From contig JBBRAO010000046.1 in the NCBI GenBank assembly GCA_038206725.1, positions 1 to 19,846 on the forward strand: 19,846 nt of DNA, given 5' to 3'. This document shows, one piece after another, positions 16,219-19,846 of the stretch. The notes below the pieces were generated by a model. The model made no database searches. It was not told the DNA's origin and was given only the letters and a program-made list of their open reading frames with translations. The translations under genes and the position numbers were made by a program. How positions within the stretch are numbered: position 1 is the stretch's first letter; each line of letters starts with the position of its first letter. Source of the DNA: JBAXXL01 sp038206725. GTDB lineage: Bacteria > Bacteroidota > Ignavibacteria > Kapaibacteriales > UBA2268.

Positions 16219-17232
16219 TTAATCTTTAAATTCTACATCATATTCAATTGGACTCAGGTAACTGACAGCTTTAGAATTCTTTCGTCCAATAGCTTTCAAA
16301 GCTGATTGATAGATTGTTTGCCAATTTAGATTGTATTTTTCTAATAATTCCTCCGGTTCGCCGCTTTGTCCGAATGTATCTTTTATTCCTATAAATTCCA
16401 TTGGAACAGGACAATTTTTAACAACAACTTCTGCAACCGCTGAACCCATTCCACCAAATATCTGATGTTCTTCGGCTGTTACAATTGCACCGCAATCGCG
16501 GGCGGCATTGGTTATAGTTACTACATCTATAGGTTTTACGGTATGGTTATTTATAACTCGCGCTTTTATACCGTGCCTTTTTTCCAATTCTTCAGCGGCT
16601 AACATTGCAGGCCATACTAAATGACCGCAAGCAATCAAAGCAACGTCGGTACCTTCGCGGTAAACATCTGCTTTCCCAATTTCAAAAGGAGTTTCTTCGT
16701 TTGTGAACATAGGAACCGACGGACGACCAAATCTTAGATATGAAGGTCCGCCTGCTTCGAGTAGAGCCGCTGTCGCTTTCTTCGTTTGCCAATAATCACA
16801 AGGAATAACCAATTTCATATTTGGCAGAGCTCTTAAAAAAGCTACTTCTTCCAGCGATTGATGTGTAGCACCGTCGGGACCCACTGTTATTCCTGCGTGT
16901 CCGCCACCGATTAAAACATCTATGTCGTTATAACAAACTGAAATTCTTAGTTGGTCGGCGTTTCTCAACGCGACAAACGCACTGTACCCTGCGAAAACTG
17001 CTTTTTTGCCTGATAAAGCTAATCCTGCGGCTATGGTTGTAGCGTTTTGTTCTGCTATACCGATAGAGAAAAAGCGATCGGGATATGCGTCTCTAAAATA
17101 TGATGTTAAAACAGAACCGCTTACATCAGCTCCAAGTACCACTAAATTATCATATATTTTACCCATTTCTTGTAAAGCTTCACCGAAGCCTTGACGAGTT
17201 GGTTTTGATCCGTAATTTTCAAATTTCTGCAT
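16219..17232 (-). CDS. Transketolase, C-terminal subunit
   Basis: The pyrimidine-binding and C-terminal half of a split thiamine-diphosphate transketolase (337 residues), which works with the N-terminal half encoded two genes upstream to exchange two-carbon units in the pentose phosphate pathway. The conserved cofactor-activating Glu61 is in FSIGIAEQNATTIAAGLA, and GGGHAGITVGPDGATHQSLEE (108-128) is the typical active-site loop. The C-terminal third has the dehydrogenase-E1-beta-like fold (ALIACGHLVWPAMLAAEEL, TAEEHQIFGGMGSAVAE). The ATG overlaps the stop of the lipoprotein gene by one base (TAATG). A DXS-like or other ThDP enzyme is less likely given the pairing. Confidence 0.92.
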   Translation of the reverse strand: MQKFENYGSKPTRQGFGEALQEMGKIYDNLVVLGADVSGSVLTSYFRDAYPDRFFSIGIAEQNATTIAAGLALSGKKAVFAGYSAFVALRNADQLRISVCYNDIDVLIGGGHAGITVGPDGATHQSLEEVAFLRALPNMKLVIPCDYWQTKKATAALLEAGGPSYLRFGRPSVPMFTNEETPFEIGKADVYREGTDVALIACGHLVWPAMLAAEELEKRHGIKARVINNHTVKPIDVVTITNAARDCGAIVTAEEHQIFGGMGSAVAEVVVKNCPVPMEFIGIKDTFGQSGEPEELLEKYNLNWQTIYQSALKAIGRKNSKAVSYLSPIEYDVEFKD

Positions 17233-17870
17233 TATTGCGCCTTAAATAATCTTGTATCTGTTTTTGATAAAAATTCTAACATCAATTCCTTTGATGCCGA
17301 AGGTCCGTGTACCCTGATTTTAACATTAAATCGCCCGGCGTATAGGATACTTAACCAACCCATACTTTTAACCGGATTCCAAGTTATATAGCCTTTTCCA
17401 CCTCTATCAGTCATTGGAGTTGTTTCAAAATTCTGTATAACCGGAATATTTGTATCGTAAATCTCGGGCTTTAAAACTTTTCTTTGTGGAGAGAAATCAG
17501 TAATGTCCACAGTTACGATTGTATTATCAGTTCCATAATATTGGCCTTTTACAACGACTACTATACTACCATCGTCATCCATTTTCGAACTTGATAGAGG
17601 GCGCGATTTGAACTCGCCATAAGGAGCAGGCAACAATTGGCTGAGCTCTTCAGTTGTTAATGAGCCTTTAGTATCGGTAATACCCGGGTCATTCATTAAT
17701 TTTTCGGTATATGCTATCTCTGTGCTATCCATTTTGTATTCAGGCGATTTTTTTGCTTGGTTCGCTGGTGTAGCTGAATCAGAGGTCTTTTCAATATTTT
17801 TCTGAGGACAACAAGAAATAACAGCAAGAATTATTGCTATACCGGTTAGGTATTTGATGCCTTTTAGCAT
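17232..17870 (-). CDS. Predicted lipoprotein of unknown function between the transketolase halves
   Basis: A 212-residue protein with a lipoprotein signal peptide: hydrophobic LTGIAIILAVISC with lipobox V-I-S-C and acylated Cys20. A low-complexity linker (about 22-50) leads to a globular domain (about 75-210) rich in beta strands, containing PAPYGEFKSRPLSSSKMDDD, a run of valines (SIVVVVKGQYYG), and ITWNPVKSMGWLSILYAGRF. I do not recognise the family. The ATG lies four bases beyond the stop of the transketolase N-half, with its GGAG ribosome site inside that gene, and its own stop overlaps the C-half start. It is thus translated between the two subunits of one enzyme, although it should end up in the cell envelope. 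Confidence 0.8.
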   Translation of the reverse strand: MLKGIKYLTGIAIILAVISCCPQKNIEKTSDSATPANQAKKSPEYKMDSTEIAYTEKLMNDPGITDTKGSLTTEELSQLLPAPYGEFKSRPLSSSKMDDDGSIVVVVKGQYYGTDNTIVTVDITDFSPQRKVLKPEIYDTNIPVIQNFETTPMTDRGGKGYITWNPVKSMGWLSILYAGRFNVKIRVHGPSASKELMLEFLSKTDTRLFKAQ

Positions 17871-18745
17871 ATTTTCTCCAAATCTTCTAGAGCTTTTATC
17901 GCTTGCTCAGGTTTAGGTGGATTGCCGTGCCAATGGTAGTCGTCTTCCATAAATGAAACACATTTACCCATAATTGTTTTTGCAATAATCGCCATCGGCT
18001 TATTTATTCCATTGCTCTGGTTTTGCTCAAATTTATCGAAAGCCGCGGTGATTTGAGAATAATCGTTGCCATCAATTTCTAAAACATCGAAACCGAAAGC
18101 TGAAAACTTTTCTTTTAACGGATACACACTCATTACGTCTTTCACTCTACCATCTATTTGGCAATCGTTGTTATCAATAATAACACAAAGGTTATGTAAT
18201 TTGTGATAAGACGCTGCCATAGCCGCTTCCCAGCAGGAGCCTTCTTCTAATTCGCCATCTCCTACGACGCAATAAACTTTCCTTTTATTTTTGTCAACGA
18301 GCAAATCGCTCATAGCCATACCCACAGCTATTGATATACCGTGCCCTAACGAACCGGTAGTGGTTTCGATGCCCGGTAACCTGTCCACGTACCCGGGATG
18401 CCCTTGTAAGCGTGATCCGAATTTTCGTAGAGTGGCTAATTCTTCGACAGGGAAAAAACCCGCGCGTGATAATGCTGAGTATTGTACCGGTACCATATGT
18501 CCACCGCTAAAAAGGAATCTGTCGCGTCCGTTCCATTGCCAGTCATCGGCACGGTATGCCATATAGCCACCAAAATACAATACAGCTATTATGTCGCTTA
18601 TGCCTAACGGTCCACCGCTGTGACCCGATCCGGCTAAAGTCAAGCTTTTAATTATATCCTGACGCAACACCTTAGCGATTCCGACAAATTCCGAAGCGGT
18701 CCGCTTGCGATTTTCGAATAGTTTATGATCAAATGTAATATTCAT
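17864..18745 (-). CDS. Transketolase, N-terminal subunit
   Basis: The thiamine-diphosphate pyrophosphate-binding half of a split transketolase (293 residues). It shows the cofactor motif GDGELEEGSCWEAAM starting at 162 and ending with NN at 192-193, and active-site histidines His42 (AGSGHSGGPLGISD), His83 (SGGHMVPVQY) and His135 (TGSLGHGISIA). It is the first gene of the operon, with a possible promoter -7 element about 42 bases upstream. There is no clear Shine-Dalgarno sequence. Its last codons overlap the ribosome site of the lipoprotein gene. Confidence 0.93.
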   Translation of the reverse strand: MNITFDHKLFENRKRTASEFVGIAKVLRQDIIKSLTLAGSGHSGGPLGISDIIAVLYFGGYMAYRADDWQWNGRDRFLFSGGHMVPVQYSALSRAGFFPVEELATLRKFGSRLQGHPGYVDRLPGIETTTGSLGHGISIAVGMAMSDLLVDKNKRKVYCVVGDGELEEGSCWEAAMAASYHKLHNLCVIIDNNDCQIDGRVKDVMSVYPLKEKFSAFGFDVLEIDGNDYSQITAAFDKFEQNQSNGINKPMAIIAKTIMGKCVSFMEDDYHWHGNPPKPEQAIKALEDLEKIC

Positions 18746-18786
18746 TTTTGAATGCAGTTTTTAATAAAACACTAATTGAATTTATA

Positions 18787-18794
18787 CAAAATTA
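18787..18794 (-). promoter_or_regulatory. Possible -7 element for the transketolase operon
   Basis: TAATTTTG on the minus strand matches TAnnTTTG and lies 42 bases before the transketolase N-half start. No TTTG is found 20 bases upstream, so this is weaker than the other three promoters. The 179-base gap 18746-18924 separates divergent genes and should hold both promoters. Confidence 0.35.
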
Positions 18795-18840
18795 AAAAAA
18801 ATTCAGAAACTTTCGGCTAATCAATCATTTTTGTACATAA

Positions 18841-18872
18841 TTTGTTAATAAGAAAAAGTTTTATTAATTTTG
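18841..18872 (+). promoter_or_regulatory. Bacteroidetes-type promoter for the plus-strand lipoprotein gene
   Basis: TTTG (18841-18844), a 20-base spacer and TAATTTTG (18865-18872) match the primary-sigma consensus exactly. The lipoprotein start is 53 bases beyond the -7 element and has AGGA eight bases upstream. Confidence 0.65.
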
Positions 18873-18924
18873 AATTTTTAATATGAATTTAATAATTTAT
18901 TAATATTTTTATAGGAATGTATTT

Positions 18925-19656
18925 ATGAAAAAACTAACCAGTTTATTCTTGATGGCGGCATTAGCAATTATATTTATGGCTTGTGGCGAAAAGAAAGCTC
19001 CAACACTGAGTGAATCAATAACTAAGGACAATATGGATCAGGTAATTGAAAAAATTACTAAAGACGAAGTTCAAAAACCTGAAGACGTAAGATTATTCAT
19101 TGATGGATTAACACGTATCGCCGCTGAAGACAAAAAAGGCTTCGAAGGCAAAACAGTTCAAGAAATTATTGACGCTCAACGCGCTTTAATTTTAGAAAAT
19201 GAAGTTATTAGTATGAATCAAAGATTTATTCGTATGAAATTGGCTATGAACCATACTTTCAATTTCTTGGGTATAGTTCCTCAGGATAATGAAAAAGGCT
19301 CAGTTAATTTCATTTTCTTTGAAATCACAAACAAATCTGACAAAGACATCAAAAATCTTCAAGGTGCTTTACAGTTCTACGGTGGACAAACTTTGGTTAA
19401 AAACTTCCCTCTTATAGCAAAAAATGTGTTAAAACCAGGTGAAGTTATTAAAGTTGGCGAAACAAAAAGATTGGCTATTCCTTTCCAAAACGATCCTACG
19501 AGCCCGCGCGACAAAGCTGTTCGTGAAAACTTAAAACAACTTACGAAAGTATGGCAACCTACTTTAATCGAATTTACCGATGGTAAAGTTATCAGCATCG
19601 AACAAGCTCCAAAAGCAAAATTAGCTAAAGGCGCTGACAAAGCAAAAAAGAACTAA
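18925..19656 (+). CDS. Predicted lipoprotein of unknown function
   Basis: A 243-residue protein with a lipoprotein-type signal peptide MKKLTSLFLMAALAIIFMAC; Cys20 would be acylated, although the -3 residue is Phe, which is tolerated less often than Leu. A helical acidic segment (about 28-105, SESITKDNMDQVIEKITKDE onward) is followed by a beta-rich domain (about 108-225) with NFIFFEITNKSDKDIKNLQGALQFYGG, which resembles an immunoglobulin-like or FxLYF-type domain, and a lysine-alanine-rich C-terminal tail. I do not recognise a family. It stands alone, transcribed away from the transketolase operon, with its own strong promoter and terminator, suggesting steady high expression. Confidence 0.8.
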   Translation: MKKLTSLFLMAALAIIFMACGEKKAPTLSESITKDNMDQVIEKITKDEVQKPEDVRLFIDGLTRIAAEDKKGFEGKTVQEIIDAQRALILENEVISMNQRFIRMKLAMNHTFNFLGIVPQDNEKGSVNFIFFEITNKSDKDIKNLQGALQFYGGQTLVKNFPLIAKNVLKPGEVIKVGETKRLAIPFQNDPTSPRDKAVRENLKQLTKVWQPTLIEFTDGKVISIEQAPKAKLAKGADKAKKN

Positions 19657-19686
19657 ATTTATCAATTAAATTTAATTTTTAAACTG

Positions 19687-19720
19687 TAGGGGTAGAAAAT
19701 TTTCTACCCCTATTTTTTTT
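19687..19720 (+). terminator. Strong Rho-independent terminator after the lipoprotein gene
   Basis: A perfect 26-base palindrome (TAGGGGTAGAAAA and its reverse complement, 19687-19712) is followed by eight T residues. It lies 30 bases past the stop codon. Confidence 0.92.
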
Positions 19721-19822
19721 ATTGATAATTATTACTTAATTTTTGGTTTGGAATTAACACATATTAATAAAATAACGGTAAAATGATAGAACGACTTTTA
19801 TAAATCTAAAGAAGATTTTATT

Positions 19823-19846
19823 ATGGCGAGAAATTTAAAATATATA
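19823..19846 (+). CDS. Start of a gene cut by the window edge
   Basis: ATG at 19823 opens a frame of eight codons, MARNLKYI, that runs off the window. A weak GAAG lies nine bases upstream. It is too short to identify. A beginning of the form MAR-x is shared by ribosomal protein S4 and many others, so no product is claimed. Confidence 0.4.

Noticed and set aside
19377..19640. Minus-strand open frame of 87 codons
   Set aside because: It is the reverse shadow of the plus-strand lipoprotein gene, which has its own promoter, ribosome site and terminator.

Overview
The window is AT-rich bacterial chromosome, probably from the Bacteroidota/Chlorobiota side of the FCB group (an Ignavibacteria- or Kapabacteria-like lineage is my best guess; this is inference). 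The reasons are: a Chlorobi-type fatty-acid cluster in the order DUF177-rpmF-plsX-fabH-fabD-fabG-acpP-fabF-rnc; a C-terminal type IX secretion sorting domain on one exported protein; a split glycine decarboxylase (GcvPB); and promoters that match the Bacteroidetes primary-sigma pattern (TTTG, 20 bases, TAnnTTTG). Almost everything lies on the minus strand. Only one lipoprotein gene and the first codons of another gene at the right edge are on the plus strand.

Layout by region. 1-440 is non-coding and packed with palindromes and dispersed intergenic repeats, ending in the terminator of the fab operon. 441-8939 (minus) is a lipid-synthesis and ribosome block: a promoter at 8969-9000 drives DUF177, rpmF, plsX, fabH, fabD and fabG; a second promoter at 4374-4405 boosts acpP; a hairpin terminator/attenuator separates acpP from fabF-rnc-gcvPB. 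8940-9222 is a second repeat-filled gap sharing three repeat types with the left edge. 9223-10497 (minus) encodes a secreted beta-propeller protein with a T9SS tail. 10498-10778 is another hairpin-rich gap. 10779-14602 (minus) is an operon of a fibronectin-III-like exported protein, a PDZ/S41 C-terminal processing protease and an iron-type alcohol dehydrogenase. 14725-16176 (minus) is a CCA-adding enzyme with an HD domain. 16219-18745 (minus) is an operon in which the two halves of a split transketolase flank a lipoprotein gene with overlapping reading frames. 18925-19656 (plus) is a second lipoprotein with a strong promoter and a textbook terminator. A new gene begins at 19823.

The first operon joins acyl-chain initiation and elongation (FabD, FabH, FabG, FabF, ACP) to phospholipid acyl transfer (PlsX), 50S subunit assembly (DUF177/L32) and RNA processing (RNase III). 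No CRISPR array, tRNA, rRNA, prophage or intact transposase was seen. The most unusual points are the lipoprotein locked between the transketolase halves, the cysteine-poor L32 beside a cysteine-poor DUF177, the repeated promoter geometry, a long perfect hairpin before plsX, and the repeat mosaics.
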